Shown: positions 9,334 to 21,338 of the stretch, in pieces
How positions within the stretch are numbered: the first letter of the stretch is position 1
Layout: each line of letters starts with the position of its first letter
Origin: a candidate division CSSED10-310 bacterium
Lineage (GTDB): Bacteria; CSSED10-310
Length of the DNA: 48,785 nucleotides
Direction of reading: 5' to 3'
Assembly: GCA_016931515.1 (NCBI GenBank)
Contig: JAFGEQ010000017.1
Span: 1-48,785, forward strand
Program-made: the position numbers and the translations under genes
The notes under the pieces: generated by a model
What the model saw: the letters and a program-made list of their open reading frames with translations, nothing else
The model's database searches: none
Told to the model about the DNA's origin: nothing

Positions 9334-10646
9334 TGTGGGAAGCAATTAATAACGTTTTCAAAATACCGGAGTTAAAACGCCGAATTATGTTTACTCTGGC
9401 ATTACTGGCTGTCTATCGCATGGGAACGCATATTCCGATTCCAGGAGTCGACAGTGCGCAGTTGGCGAAATTCATGTCGGAACATGCAGAGGGTATTTTC
9501 GGCTTTCTCGATATGTTTTCCGGCGGTGCATTTAACCAGATGACAGTGTTCGCGTTAGGTATCATGCCTTACATCAGCGCATCCATTATTCTGCAATTGA
9601 TGACGGTTGTCGTGCCGGCTTTGGAGCGTTTGTCCAAAGAAGGGGAAGCGGGTCGAAAAAAGATTACCCAGTACACCCGATATGGCACAGTTGGCTTGTC
9701 ACTAATTCAGTCATTGGGTATCGCGATCGGTTTGGAAGGCATGAGAGGCGGAACTCTGGTTAACGGCGGCGGTGGATGGGGTTTCCGCGTGATGACAATG
9801 ATCACTCTGACTGCAGGGACGGCGTTTATCATGTGGCTGGGTGAGCAGATCACGGAACGGGGCATCGGAAACGGTATATCCCTGATCATTTTCGCGGGTA
9901 TTGTTGCAGGAGTCCCGCGCAGCTTCATCCGGACGATTCAGCAAATTATTCGCGGCGATATGCGCCTGACCAGTCTAATAGCCATCCTGATCATCATCGT
10001 GATAGTCACGGCTGCAACGGTTATGATGCAGCAGGCTCAACGACGGCTTCCGGTCCAATACGCGAAACGTGTTGTGGGACGACGGATGATGGGTGGAAGC
10101 AGCACGCATATTCCCATTCGAATCAACTCTGCAGGCGTTATGCCGGTCATTTTTGCGTCATCCATTATCATGTTCCCGGTGACTATCCTCAAATTTGCTG
10201 CAAATCCCGATCGGCCATTTGTTCAATGGCTGTTCGATAATCTGCAACCCGGTTCGCTGATGTATATTGTGATTTACATTGCTGCCATTATTTTCTTTAC
10301 TTACTTCTATACCGCCATTATTTTCAATCCGGTGGATCTTGCCGATAATATGAAGAAATACGGCGGATTCATCCCGGGAATTCGGCCGGGCAGAAATACA
10401 TCCCAGTACATCGATCGCGTATTAACACGAATCACCCTGGTGGGTGCTTTGTTCTTATCAGCAATTGCCGTTCTGCCAACATTTCTTTACCGTTACCTCG
10501 ATGTTCAATTCTATTTCGGAGGTACGGCGTTGCTGATCGTCGTCGGTGTCGGTCTCGATACTATACAGCAAATTGAATCCCATCTGCTGATGCGCCACTA
10601 CAATGGATTTTTGCGAAAAGGCAGAATACGAGGCGGACGACGTTAA
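9333..10646 (+). CDS. secY: Protein translocase subunit SecY
   Basis: This 437-residue SecY is the central channel of the Sec translocon in the inner membrane. It has about ten membrane helices; landmarks are YRMGTHIPIPGVD near residues 29-41, the ALGIMPYISASIILQL helix, and GGFIPGIRPGRNTSQYI in the cytoplasmic loop before the last helices. It starts at GTG 9333 and overlaps the rplO stop by one base. The spc-group location with adk and map downstream is the classic arrangement. Confidence 0.98.
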   Translation: MWEAINNVFKIPELKRRIMFTLALLAVYRMGTHIPIPGVDSAQLAKFMSEHAEGIFGFLDMFSGGAFNQMTVFALGIMPYISASIILQLMTVVVPALERLSKEGEAGRKKITQYTRYGTVGLSLIQSLGIAIGLEGMRGGTLVNGGGGWGFRVMTMITLTAGTAFIMWLGEQITERGIGNGISLIIFAGIVAGVPRSFIRTIQQIIRGDMRLTSLIAILIIIVIVTAATVMMQQAQRRLPVQYAKRVVGRRMMGGSSTHIPIRINSAGVMPVIFASSIIMFPVTILKFAANPDRPFVQWLFDNLQPGSLMYIVIYIAAIIFFTYFYTAIIFNPVDLADNMKKYGGFIPGIRPGRNTSQYIDRVLTRITLVGALFLSAIAVLPTFLYRYLDVQFYFGGTALLIVVGVGLDTIQQIESHLLMRHYNGFLRKGRIRGGRR

Positions 10647-10657
10647 GGTCGGAAAAT

Positions 10658-11335
10658 ATGACTCAGGAGCTTCATAGAATAATACTTCTCGGCCCCCCGG
10701 GATCCGGAAAAGGAACTCAGGCGATGTTACTAAGCCGAGATCTGAATATCCCACAGATTTCTACGGGTGATATTCTACGGGAAGAAATTAACATCGGGAG
10801 CTCTATCGGAATGGCAGCCGGTCAAATTGTGTCTTCAGGTCAATTAGTACCTGACAACATAGTAATAGAAATAGTCAAAAAGAGGCTCATTGCAGATGAT
10901 TGTCAGCAGGGCTTTATTCTGGATGGATTTCCGAGAACACTGGCACAGGCGCAGGCGATTGATACACATCAGATAGGAATCGATCAAGCTCTGTTCCTGG
11001 ATGTTGTTGATGCATTGATCCTGAAACGCTTATCTGGTCGCAGGGTCTGTTCGAAATGTAATTCAATGTTTCATGTTCATTATAATCCGCCCAAACAGGT
11101 CGGAATCTGTGACCGATGCGGTGGGGATCTTGTAATACGGAAAGATGACGAGGAATCAACCATACGAAAACGGATTGCTGTGTATCATCAGCAAACTGCT
11201 CCGGTTATTGAGTATTATCAAAAGCATCCATCAATATGTTGTCATAGAATCGATGCAGGATCAACGGATCTGGACACTCCGGAAACCATAGCTGCCAGAA
11301 TTCGAGATGTCCTTTATCAGGAGCAGACTCGATGA
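10658..11335 (+). CDS. adk: Adenylate kinase, zinc-LID type
   Basis: This 225-residue adenylate kinase interconverts ATP plus AMP with two ADP. The P-loop GPPGSGKGT is at 12-20, the AMP-site FPRTLAQAQA at about 91-100, and the LID carries Cys131, Cys134, Cys151 and Cys154, a complete four-cysteine zinc site as in Gram-positive and many deep-branching enzymes. It begins 11 bases after secY and overlaps map by 4 bases (11332-11335), so it is part of the ribosomal operon. Confidence 0.97.
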   Translation: MTQELHRIILLGPPGSGKGTQAMLLSRDLNIPQISTGDILREEINIGSSIGMAAGQIVSSGQLVPDNIVIEIVKKRLIADDCQQGFILDGFPRTLAQAQAIDTHQIGIDQALFLDVVDALILKRLSGRRVCSKCNSMFHVHYNPPKQVGICDRCGGDLVIRKDDEESTIRKRIAVYHQQTAPVIEYYQKHPSICCHRIDAGSTDLDTPETIAARIRDVLYQEQTR

Positions 11336-12111
11336 TCTTTTTGAAATCTGCCAATGAAATAGAGATTCTGCGGAAAGCCAATCAGATCGTTGCAGAAACT
11401 TTGGAAGTGGTTCAGGCGCAGATTAAGCCCGGTGTTACAACGGCTCATCTGGATAAATGCTGTGAAGAATACATACGCAGCAAGGGTGCCGAGCCGGCAT
11501 TCAAAGGCTACCGCGGTTTTCCCAATGCACTGTGTATTTCCTTGAATGAGGAAGTTGTGCATGGAATTCCGGGTGATCGTCAGTTGCAGGAAGGTGATAT
11601 TGCCAGTTGTGATGTAGGTGTCAAATACAAGGGTTTTTTTGGTGATTCAGCGGCAACATTTCCAGTGGGTAAGATATCTACAATCGCCGCAGACCTGATT
11701 CAGATCACAGAGGAAGCATTGTATTTAGGTATCGAACAGGCAATTGTCGGTAACCGACTGTATGACATTGGCAATGCGGTCCAATATCATGTTGAAAAGT
11801 CCGGATTCTCTGTTGTCAAGGTGTTTGTGGGTCATGGTATCGGTCGGCAGCTGCATGAAGATCCGCAGATTCCGAACTACGGTCCAGCCGGGCGGGGTGT
11901 CAAGCTTCGGGATGGAATGGTCCTTGCCATCGAACCGATGGTAAACATCGGAACGGATGAAATAGAAATTTTACCGGATGGATGGACAGCAGTCACGAAA
12001 GATGGTAGCCTTTCGGCTCATTTTGAGCACTCAATTGTAGTGCGAGATAGTGAGGCTGAGATTTTAAGCAGCAGGGAATTAAAGATAAACAGCATTCAGA
12101 GAGCTGGCTAA
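11332..12111 (+). CDS. map: Methionine aminopeptidase, type I
   Basis: This 259-residue enzyme removes the initiator methionine from nascent proteins. All metal-site residues are present: Asp94, Asp105, His168, Glu201 and Glu232, with the substrate histidines His77 and His175. Motifs include [16 protein letters not shown] and [12 protein letters not shown]. It has no N-terminal zinc-finger extension. It overlaps adk by 4 bases, and rpmJ follows 22 bases after the stop, leaving no room for infA. Confidence 0.97.
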   Translation: MIFLKSANEIEILRKANQIVAETLEVVQAQIKPGVTTAHLDKCCEEYIRSKGAEPAFKGYRGFPNALCISLNEEVVHGIPGDRQLQEGDIASCDVGVKYKGFFGDSAATFPVGKISTIAADLIQITEEALYLGIEQAIVGNRLYDIGNAVQYHVEKSGFSVVKVFVGHGIGRQLHEDPQIPNYGPAGRGVKLRDGMVLAIEPMVNIGTDEIEILPDGWTAVTKDGSLSAHFEHSIVVRDSEAEILSSRELKINSIQRAG

Positions 12112-12133
12112 GGTTATAGTTGGAGAATGTATT

Positions 12134-12247
12134 ATGAAAGTTAAAGCATCTGTAAAAAAAATTTGTGATAAATGCAAGATAATCAGACGTCATGGGATTG
12201 TCCGGGTGATTTGCGAAAATCCCAAGCATAAACAGCGGCAGGGATAA
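12134..12247 (+). CDS. rpmJ: 50S ribosomal protein L36, zinc type
   Basis: This short ORF encodes 37 residues starting [15 protein letters not shown]. The zinc ligands Cys11, Cys14, Cys27 and His32 form the canonical C+ L36 ribbon. GGAG stands 9 bases before the ATG. It lies between map and rpsM, where rpmJ is expected in the alpha group. L36 packs against 23S rRNA near the factor-binding region. Confidence 0.95.
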   Translation: MKVKASVKKICDKCKIIRRHGIVRVICENPKHKQRQG

Positions 12248-12275
12248 GTCAAACCGGCTGATTTAGGAGGAAAGA

Positions 12276-12644
12276 ATGGCTCGCATTGCAGGTATCGACC
12301 TCAATAAAAACAAAAGAATAGAAATTGCACTGACTGGAATTTATGGAATTGGATTAACGAGTTCGCGCCGATTACTGACCATGACGGGAATAAACCCCGA
12401 CACAAAAGTGAGTGATTTGACGGAAACGGAAGTCAGGCGGCTCCGGGAAATCATCGAAAATGAGTTTAAAGTAGAAGGTGCGTTGCGTCAGGAGATTCAG
12501 GTTAACATTAAGCGACTGATGGACTTGGGTACTTATAAAGGTCTTCGACACCGCCGGGGTTTGCCGGTGAGAGGTCAGCGGACTCATACGAATGCCCGGA
12601 CGCGAAAAGGTAAAAAAGCTCGGATCGGTGGAAAGAAAAGATAA
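12276..12644 (+). CDS. rpsM: 30S ribosomal protein S13
   Basis: This 122-residue S13 forms inter-subunit bridges and contacts the P-site tRNA with its C-terminal tail. Landmarks are [13 protein letters not shown] at the N-terminus, the [13 protein letters not shown] helix-hairpin-like segment, and [20 protein letters not shown] (about 90-109) followed by a basic tail. GGAGG precedes the ATG. Length is normal. Confidence 0.97.
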   Translation: MARIAGIDLNKNKRIEIALTGIYGIGLTSSRRLLTMTGINPDTKVSDLTETEVRRLREIIENEFKVEGALRQEIQVNIKRLMDLGTYKGLRHRRGLPVRGQRTHTNARTRKGKKARIGGKKR

Positions 12645-12664
12645 AAGAAAGAGGGAGATAAAGT

Positions 12665-13057
12665 ATGGCCACACAGCGTAAGCGTACGGGTAAAAAGGTT
12701 GTTAAAAGAGAGGTTCGACAGGGAATTGCTCATATTCAATCAACCTTTAACAATACGATTGTTACAATAACAGATTTACAGGGAAATACGTTGGGCTGGG
12801 CGTCCGCCGGCGTTACCGGGCAGAAAGGCTCCAGAAAGTCGACTCCTTTCGCCGCCCAGTTGGTTGCAAAGAGCGCTGCGACAAAGGCAATGGAATATGG
12901 CTTGAAATTTGTCGAAGTGTTTGTTAAAGGACCCGGTGCCGGTCGTGAATCGGCCATCCGGGCACTCCAGGCGGCCGGTCTGGAAGTCAGAGCCATAAGG
13001 GATGTGACACCAATTCCCCATAACGGCTGCAGACCCCCAAAGCGTCGCCGTGTATAA
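12665..13057 (+). CDS. rpsK: 30S ribosomal protein S11
   Basis: This 130-residue S11 lies on the 30S platform near the Shine-Dalgarno helix. [18 protein letters not shown] and the C-terminal [18 protein letters not shown] block are diagnostic. The spacing of 20 bases from rpsM and 59 to rpsD contains only a ribosome site and no visible terminator. Confidence 0.98.
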   Translation: MATQRKRTGKKVVKREVRQGIAHIQSTFNNTIVTITDLQGNTLGWASAGVTGQKGSRKSTPFAAQLVAKSAATKAMEYGLKFVEVFVKGPGAGRESAIRALQAAGLEVRAIRDVTPIPHNGCRPPKRRRV

Positions 13058-13116
13058 TGAGCTGATACAAATGGAAAAAATGAGTGAAATTTAAATAAGG
13101 AAAAGGAGAAGGAACC

Positions 13117-13737
13117 TTGGCAAGATATACTGAATCAGCATGCAGGCTTTGCCGCCGGGAAGGTGAAAAGCTCTATCTAAAGGGAAATCGTTGTTTTTCT
13201 GAGAAATGCGGGTTCGATCGCAGGAGTTATGCACCTGGACAACATGGGCAAAAACGTCCCAGAGTCACGAACTTCGGAATTCAGTTACGTGAAAAGCAGA
13301 AAGTCAAGAGAATGTATGGCTTGATGGAAAAGCAGTTTAGACTGCTATTTGAACGTGCCGAAAGAATGAAGGGTATTACAGGCCATAATTTCATGATGCT
13401 GTTGGAAATGCGACTCGATAATGTTGTTTATCGGGCCAGTTTTGCTTTGTCACGCAAACAAGCAAGACAACTCGTCAGTCATGGCCATATCCTGGTCAAT
13501 GGCCGACGTCTTGATATACCGTCTTTTATTGTAAATACTGGTGATGTGATTGAAATTAAAGAAAAAAGCCGTGAAATGGTTCCAGTGAAGGAGGCTGTCG
13601 AGGCTGGTCGGGAGATTCCGGATTGGCTTCGAGTTGACAACGAGAAGCTTAAAGCCGAAGTCGTTTCGCAGCCAACACGTGAATCGATTACACACCCGAT
13701 TCAGGAACAGCTTATCGTTGAGTTTTTCTCACGGTAG
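13117..13737 (+). CDS. rpsD: 30S ribosomal protein S4, zinc-binding form
   Basis: This 206-residue S4 starts with TTG at 13117, preceded by AAGGAGAAGG. S4 nucleates 30S assembly, helps form the mRNA entry pore and in E. coli represses the alpha operon. An N-terminal four-cysteine zinc motif is complete (Cys9, Cys12, Cys26, Cys31). The S4 RNA-binding domain is at about 95-155 (LEMRLDNVVYR, ARQLVSHGHILVNGRRLDI). Length is standard. Confidence 0.97.
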   Translation: MARYTESACRLCRREGEKLYLKGNRCFSEKCGFDRRSYAPGQHGQKRPRVTNFGIQLREKQKVKRMYGLMEKQFRLLFERAERMKGITGHNFMMLLEMRLDNVVYRASFALSRKQARQLVSHGHILVNGRRLDIPSFIVNTGDVIEIKEKSREMVPVKEAVEAGREIPDWLRVDNEKLKAEVVSQPTRESITHPIQEQLIVEFFSR

Positions 13738-13773
13738 GTCATAACTTGGGACAAAAGAGGAGGCACTCAGTCC

Positions 13774-14802
13774 ATGCAGTGGAAAAATCTACAAAAACCA
13801 AGAAGACTGAATGTGGACTTCGATTCGCTCACTACTTGCTATGGCAAGTTCTGGGCAGAGCCATTGGAACGGGGGTATGGTGTAACGCTGGGAAACGCGC
13901 TTCGGCGAGTAATTCTTTCATCGATTCCCGGCGCTGCAGTGACATCTGTACGGATTGACGGCGTTCTGCATGAATTCACAACGATTCCTGATGTTGTTGA
14001 AGATGTGACCAACATCATACTGAATATCAAGCAGCTCATTGTGAAACTCCATGTAGACCATGCTAAAACGATTATTTTGGAGAAATCCGGCCCGGGAAAC
14101 GCAACGGCAGCTGATATCCAAACAGATGCGGATGTTGAGATCCTGAACCCGGAACTCCATATTGCGACTTTGGATCGGAACGGAAAGATCCGGATTGAGA
14201 TGAAAGTCCAGAAAGGCCGCGGTTTTGAGACAGCGGAAAATCATCACGAAGAAGATCAACCTATCGGTGTAATACCCATTGATGCTGTTTTTTCACCGGT
14301 TCGAAAAGCCAAATTTGATGTTGAAGCAGCGCGATTGGGTCGGGAAACTGATTATGACCGCCTGATTATGGAAATTTACACCAACGGGACAATTCGCCCG
14401 GATGAAACGGTCAGTCTGGCTGCTCAGATTCTTCGTGATCAATTCTCGCTATTCGTTGATTTTGAAGATGTTCATTCCGAAGAAGATGAAAGCCAGGATG
14501 AGCAGTATGATGAGATCTACAAGAATCTCAGTCGAAGTGTTGAAGAACTCGAGTTATCTGTCAGATCCCAGAACTGCTTGAACCGCGCGAATATCAAGAA
14601 AATTTACGAGTTGGTCCAGCGCTCCGAAAATGAGATGCTGAAAACCCGGAATTTCGGGCGGAAATCGTTGAACGAGATTAAGGATGTTCTGGAGAAGATG
14701 GGATTACACTTCGGAATGGAAATCAGTCAATTTGGTTTCCCGGCGAGGGAAGAGGTTATTGATGATTATCCGGACGATCTCGACGATGATGAGGATGAAT
14801 AA
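13774..14802 (+). CDS. rpoA: RNA polymerase subunit alpha
   Basis: This 342-residue alpha subunit scaffolds RNA polymerase assembly. The N-terminal dimerisation domain runs to about 230 ([16 protein letters not shown] at 35-50), and the C-terminal domain that binds UP elements and activators is at about 252-320 ([29 protein letters not shown]). The linker at 231-248 is very acidic, and the last 17 residues are mostly Asp and Glu, which makes the protein a little longer than the usual 310-340. It lies between rpsD and rplQ as expected. Confidence 0.98.
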   Translation: MQWKNLQKPRRLNVDFDSLTTCYGKFWAEPLERGYGVTLGNALRRVILSSIPGAAVTSVRIDGVLHEFTTIPDVVEDVTNIILNIKQLIVKLHVDHAKTIILEKSGPGNATAADIQTDADVEILNPELHIATLDRNGKIRIEMKVQKGRGFETAENHHEEDQPIGVIPIDAVFSPVRKAKFDVEAARLGRETDYDRLIMEIYTNGTIRPDETVSLAAQILRDQFSLFVDFEDVHSEEDESQDEQYDEIYKNLSRSVEELELSVRSQNCLNRANIKKIYELVQRSENEMLKTRNFGRKSLNEIKDVLEKMGLHFGMEISQFGFPAREEVIDDYPDDLDDDEDE

Positions 14803-14839
14803 TACCCGTTTGAACCTGTGACTATTAAAGGATAAAATT

Positions 14840-15211
14840 ATGCGACACAGAAAAATCAAAGGAAAATTGGGACGGACGGCGAGTCATCGGAAAGCGATGC
14901 TTCGAAATATGACAGAATCGATTATTGAGCATGGCCGAATACAGACGACGCTCCCTAAAGCTAAAGAAGTCCGCAAACTGGTTGATTACGTTATCACACT
15001 CGCCAAACGGGATGATCTGCATTCCCGCCGGCTCGTTATTCGGGTTCTTCCCAATAAGGCAATCGTTGCCAAGCTGTTTCGAGAAGTAGCTCCACGATTC
15101 CAAACCCGCCCGGGTGGTTTTACCCGAATTTATAAAATGGGGAACAGGAAGGGTGATGCGGCTGAAATGGCTGTAATCGAGCTTGTTTCAGACGAAAAAG
15201 CGGCGGAATAA
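14840..15211 (+). CDS. rplQ: 50S ribosomal protein L17
   Basis: This 123-residue L17 is the last gene of the ribosomal cluster. MRHRKIKGKLGRTASHRKAML at the N-terminus and GGFTRIYKMGNRKGDAAEMAVIEL near the end are the family signatures. L17 sits near the tunnel exit. The gene is followed 19 bases later by a strong intrinsic terminator, which ends the operon. Confidence 0.97.
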   Translation: MRHRKIKGKLGRTASHRKAMLRNMTESIIEHGRIQTTLPKAKEVRKLVDYVITLAKRDDLHSRRLVIRVLPNKAIVAKLFREVAPRFQTRPGGFTRIYKMGNRKGDAAEMAVIELVSDEKAAE

Positions 15212-15230
15212 ATCTGGCATCTACAGATAT

Positions 15231-15270
15231 CCTGGAAATCATCTCGAGATGATTTCCAGGTATTTTTTTG
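15231..15270 (+). terminator. Intrinsic terminator after rplQ
   Basis: A perfect 30-base inverted repeat (15231-15260, arms CCTGGAAATCATCTC and GAGATGATTTCCAGG) is followed by TATTTTTTTG. It ends the ribosomal cluster. No T run lies on the other side, so it should not end uvrC transcription as efficiently. The rest of 15212-15379 shows no gene. Confidence 0.93.
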
Positions 15271-17229
15271 ATTGCTGACGGAAGTTATTCGCATTTCTAA
15301 TCATATCGATGGAGTCAGGCGGATATAACGAATTCAAATTGCGATAAATTCTTACACTTGATCTGATGATACCGCTGTTTTAAGGGGGCGTGCCTTTTGA
15401 GGATTTCTTTGTATTTTTGCCAGTTTTCTCATAAAAAAATGCTTCTATCGCCTCCTTGACGGATGCAGCCAATTGAATGCCGAATCCTGGAAGTTTGGCC
15501 AGGGCATTTATGTCAGCAGAGCGAATACCATCCAGGGATCTGAATGTTTCCAGTAATATCTTGCGTCTTTTGGAACCAATTCCCGGTATATCGGTTAACC
15601 TCGACCGGAGCAGGGCTCGATCACGGATTAAACGATGATAATCAATCGCGAATCGATGAGCTTCATCGCGGATCCTGTCTAAAAAACGTGTCGCCACATG
15701 CTCGGACTTCAGGGAAATTTCCCGGCCATCTTTTAAAAACAACCCCTCAGCAATTCGGCTGTTTCGGATTTTTGCGATAGAAATGACCAGCGAATCGGTT
15801 TGGCCTGACTCGCTAAATACTTCCAATGCAGCGTTTAATTGCAATCTGCCGCCATCGATCAGAAACACATCAGGTAGATTCCAGCCTGAAGACGAGCGTC
15901 GGCCGAGTCTGCGTCTCAGGATTTCTTGGATTCGCTCCAAATCTGAAGATGCATCTTCTGATCGAATCCTGTATCGACGATATCTGCTTTTTTCAGGTTT
16001 CCCATTTAAAAATGACACGATTGAACCCACAACATGTTTACCTTGGCTCTCGGAAATATCCACGGCTTCAATTCGGTGTGGGATCCTCTTCAGGTTTAGA
16101 AGAATCCTTAGAGCTTCGAGGCCTTCATCATGGTGCTTCATTTGTTGATGGGTCTGAGAATAGATTCGGAGATTTGATCTGGCTAGAGCGATCAGTTTGT
16201 TCCTGATACCATGCGGTTTACTGTAAATTTTTACTACTCTCCCACAGATTTGTTTTAAAAGAGTCTCAATGGCATTTTTACTTTCCGGGAGAGCACTGCT
16301 GATGATGGCCATGGGAATGGGAGGATGATCCCGGTAGTAATGGATCATGAAGTGATCTGCGATTTTTTCTATGGGCAGGGGTTGATCAAGTTGCAGATTC
16401 AAATGCAGATTCCCGCTGATCATTCCGGATCTCACAACCAGCAGTTCTCCATATGCAGTATCGGATGTCGAATCAAAACAGAATACATCCAGGTCGACCG
16501 GCCGGGGAAGCAGGAGTTTTCTGCCTCCGGAGACATTACGCACAGCTTCCAACTGGTCTCTCCTGATGGCGGCTGCTTCGAAGTTCATGGATTCTGAAAA
16601 CTGCTGCATTTCTTGCTCAAGCTTGAGAACGAGTTCATCGTTGCGACCTGACAACAGCAGCTCGACTTGATTCACTGTTTGCCGATATGTGTCTGAACTC
16701 ACATGGCCGCTACACACACCGGGGCACTTCCTGATCTGGAAGTTAAGACACTCCCGACGACCAGGATTGATGGGCCCTTTGCATCGGCGTAATGGGAAAT
16801 ATCGTTCGGTGACTCTCAGGATCGTTCGCATCGTTCGACTGGAAGTATAGGGTCCGAAATACAGAGCGCCGTCATTTTCAAAACGACGTACGACCGTGAG
16901 GGTAGGGAATGCATCCTGGATGTCGAGACGAAGAATGGGATAACGCTTGTCATCCCGAAAACGGATATTAAAATCCGGATGATGGCGTTTAATCAACATA
17001 TCTTCAAGAAGCAGAGCTTCCGTTTCGTTCGGGGAGATAATCCAGTCGATCGAATCGGCTCTATCGATCATGAGACGGTGCCGTGCCGATTCTTCCAGGG
17101 ACTGAAGATGACTCCGGATCCGGTTACGGAGATTCAGGGCTTTACCGACATATAAGACCCGACCTTTGGCGTCCCAGAATCTGTATGCGCCTGGCACGTC
17201 GGGAGCAAGATCAATCGCAAGCGATAAGG

Positions 17230-19233
<2,004 letters not shown>

Positions 19234-19327
19234 TCTGTTAATCTCCCAATCAAACAGACTATCTTATTCATGCTGATTTTCAAAGTCGGGACTGGCGATT
19301 TTGTCATTGATGTTCTATCCTTAAATC

Positions 19328-21283
19328 GTGAAAAAACTCTCGTTAAAATCAATCGTGTATTTGTTTAGTATTATCGGCCTGGTGAGCGGAACAACTGCGG
19401 GTGTTTTGATAGGTATATTGCTGGCTAATCTGCCTCCGGTCGATATGCTGACCTGTTATAAGCCGGCAGCGCAGACTGTTGTTTTTGACAAGGAAAGTAA
19501 TGCTATCGGTCAGTATTATGATGAACGGCGACTCGTTTTACGGAGAGATGAGATCCCCGATCGAGTCATCCAGTCGCTACTGGCTGCGGAGGACAGGCTG
19601 TTTTATGAGCATGGTGGGTTCGATTTAAAGGGAATCGCTCGAGCTTTAATCAGCAATCTTAAAAACAGAGGTATTTCACAGGGCGGGAGTACGATTACCC
19701 AGCAGGTAGCTCGCTTGATGTTCCTGACGAATGAGCGAACGTTTTCGAGAAAAATCAAAGAAGCTTTGTTAACGCTTCTGATTGAGCGTAAATTTTCGAA
19801 AGATGAGATTATTACGATTTATCTTAACCAAAGTTGCTTTGGACACGGTGCTTTCGGCATAGAAGCCGCTGCGAAAACTTTTTTCAATAAATCAACGGGT
19901 GACCTTACGGTACCGGAGAGCGCACTCCTGATGTCTCTGCTAAAGAATCCTACCCGTTTCAGTCCGATTAAATATCCGGATCGATCGAAGGAAAGTCGCA
20001 ATCGGGTGCTTGTCAGGATGTCTGACGCAGGATTTATTTCCCGTGAGGATCTCACAGTATGGCTGGATGAAGCAATGAATATTAATCCTGATGTCCAGCA
20101 GGGGTTTATTGCGCCGTATTTTGTCGAAGAGATACGTCGAACACTTGAGGTGGAACTCGGTCAGGAAATGCTTCTGAAGGGCGGGTTGAGAGTACGGAGT
20201 ACGCTGGACAGCCGTCATCAGGATTGCGCCAATCGAGCAATACAGCAAGGACTTGAATCCTACCGGGAAAGACATCCTGATGCTGATGCCATTCAGGCAG
20301 CACTGATAAGTATGCGACCCGCGAGTGGCGATATCACTGCGATGGTGGGTGGATCATCATTTCGTGCCACCCAGTTCAATCGAGCCGTTCAAGCAAAACG
20401 ACAACCCGGATCCTCTATCAAACCATTTTTGTATCTTGCTGCATTGATGGATGGATATACACCATCGACAATTATTATGGATTCTCCGTATACATATAAA
20501 GATCCTGCTACCGGTAGACTCTGGTCTCCGGGTAATTATGACAGGCATTACCGAGGTCCTGTCACATTACGGCGCAGTCTGGAGGAGTCTTTGAATGTGC
20601 CAACCGCCAAACTGGTAGAAAAGATTGGAATTAATAAATTCCTCGATGTTGCGCGTCGAGCTGGGATTCAATCGGAATTGCCTCCTTATCCATCAACAGT
20701 ACTGGGTGCTGGAGAGGTTACGTTGATCGAGTTGACGAACGCTTATGCAACTTTAGCTTCGGGGGGGTTAAAGGTACGACCCAGAATGATCCTGGGTGTG
20801 GAGGACCGGGATGGACGGACTATTTATAAGCAGGATGTCAGCATTCAGGAAGTGCTTCCACCCGTTCCTTGCTTCCAGTTAGCCGGAATTCTCGAAGGTG
20901 CTGTCAAACGTGGAACGGCATGGCGAGCCAAAGGACTTGAGCGGCCGGTCGCTGCAAAAACCGGCACAACGGATGATTGTACCAACGCTTGGTTTATTGG
21001 ATTTACTCCGGATCTGGTCGTTGGAGTTTGGATTGGATTTGACGTCAATCAATCAATGGGTCATGACGAGACAGGATCCAAGGCTGCAGGTCCTGTTTTC
21101 ACTGAGTTTCTTAAATCGGTTCTTCAGGGTGAACCGGTACAGGAGTTTCATGCTCCACAGGGTATCGAATTCAAAGATGTTTGTTATGAGAGTGGATTTC
21201 TTGCTTCTCCCCGATGCCCAATAGTAATCCATGAAGCATACTCGATAAATAATCCACCCAAGACGATTTGCCCTGTCCATTAA
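19328..21283 (+). CDS. Class A penicillin-binding protein (glycosyltransferase-transpeptidase)
   Basis: This 651-residue protein polymerises and cross-links peptidoglycan. It has one N-terminal membrane helix (about 9-33). The GT51 domain shows EDRLFYEHGG (88-97, catalytic Glu88), GGSTITQQ (about 119-126) and RKFSKDEIITIYLNQ. The transpeptidase domain has SSIK (nucleophile Ser362, Lys365), SLN (421-423) and KTGTT (544-548). All catalytic motifs are intact, and length and order fit PBP1a-type enzymes. It starts at GTG 19328 with a poor ribosome site. It stands alone on the + strand, divergent from uvrB and convergent with the LPS export gene. Confidence 0.95.
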   Translation: MKKLSLKSIVYLFSIIGLVSGTTAGVLIGILLANLPPVDMLTCYKPAAQTVVFDKESNAIGQYYDERRLVLRRDEIPDRVIQSLLAAEDRLFYEHGGFDLKGIARALISNLKNRGISQGGSTITQQVARLMFLTNERTFSRKIKEALLTLLIERKFSKDEIITIYLNQSCFGHGAFGIEAAAKTFFNKSTGDLTVPESALLMSLLKNPTRFSPIKYPDRSKESRNRVLVRMSDAGFISREDLTVWLDEAMNINPDVQQGFIAPYFVEEIRRTLEVELGQEMLLKGGLRVRSTLDSRHQDCANRAIQQGLESYRERHPDADAIQAALISMRPASGDITAMVGGSSFRATQFNRAVQAKRQPGSSIKPFLYLAALMDGYTPSTIIMDSPYTYKDPATGRLWSPGNYDRHYRGPVTLRRSLEESLNVPTAKLVEKIGINKFLDVARRAGIQSELPPYPSTVLGAGEVTLIELTNAYATLASGGLKVRPRMILGVEDRDGRTIYKQDVSIQEVLPPVPCFQLAGILEGAVKRGTAWRAKGLERPVAAKTGTTDDCTNAWFIGFTPDLVVGVWIGFDVNQSMGHDETGSKAAGPVFTEFLKSVLQGEPVQEFHAPQGIEFKDVCYESGFLASPRCPIVIHEAYSINNPPKTICPVH

Positions 21284-21338
21284 GAGATTGCATCAGAAAA
21301 AAAGCGACGATTGGATGATTCTATCAAGATTGTCATGA

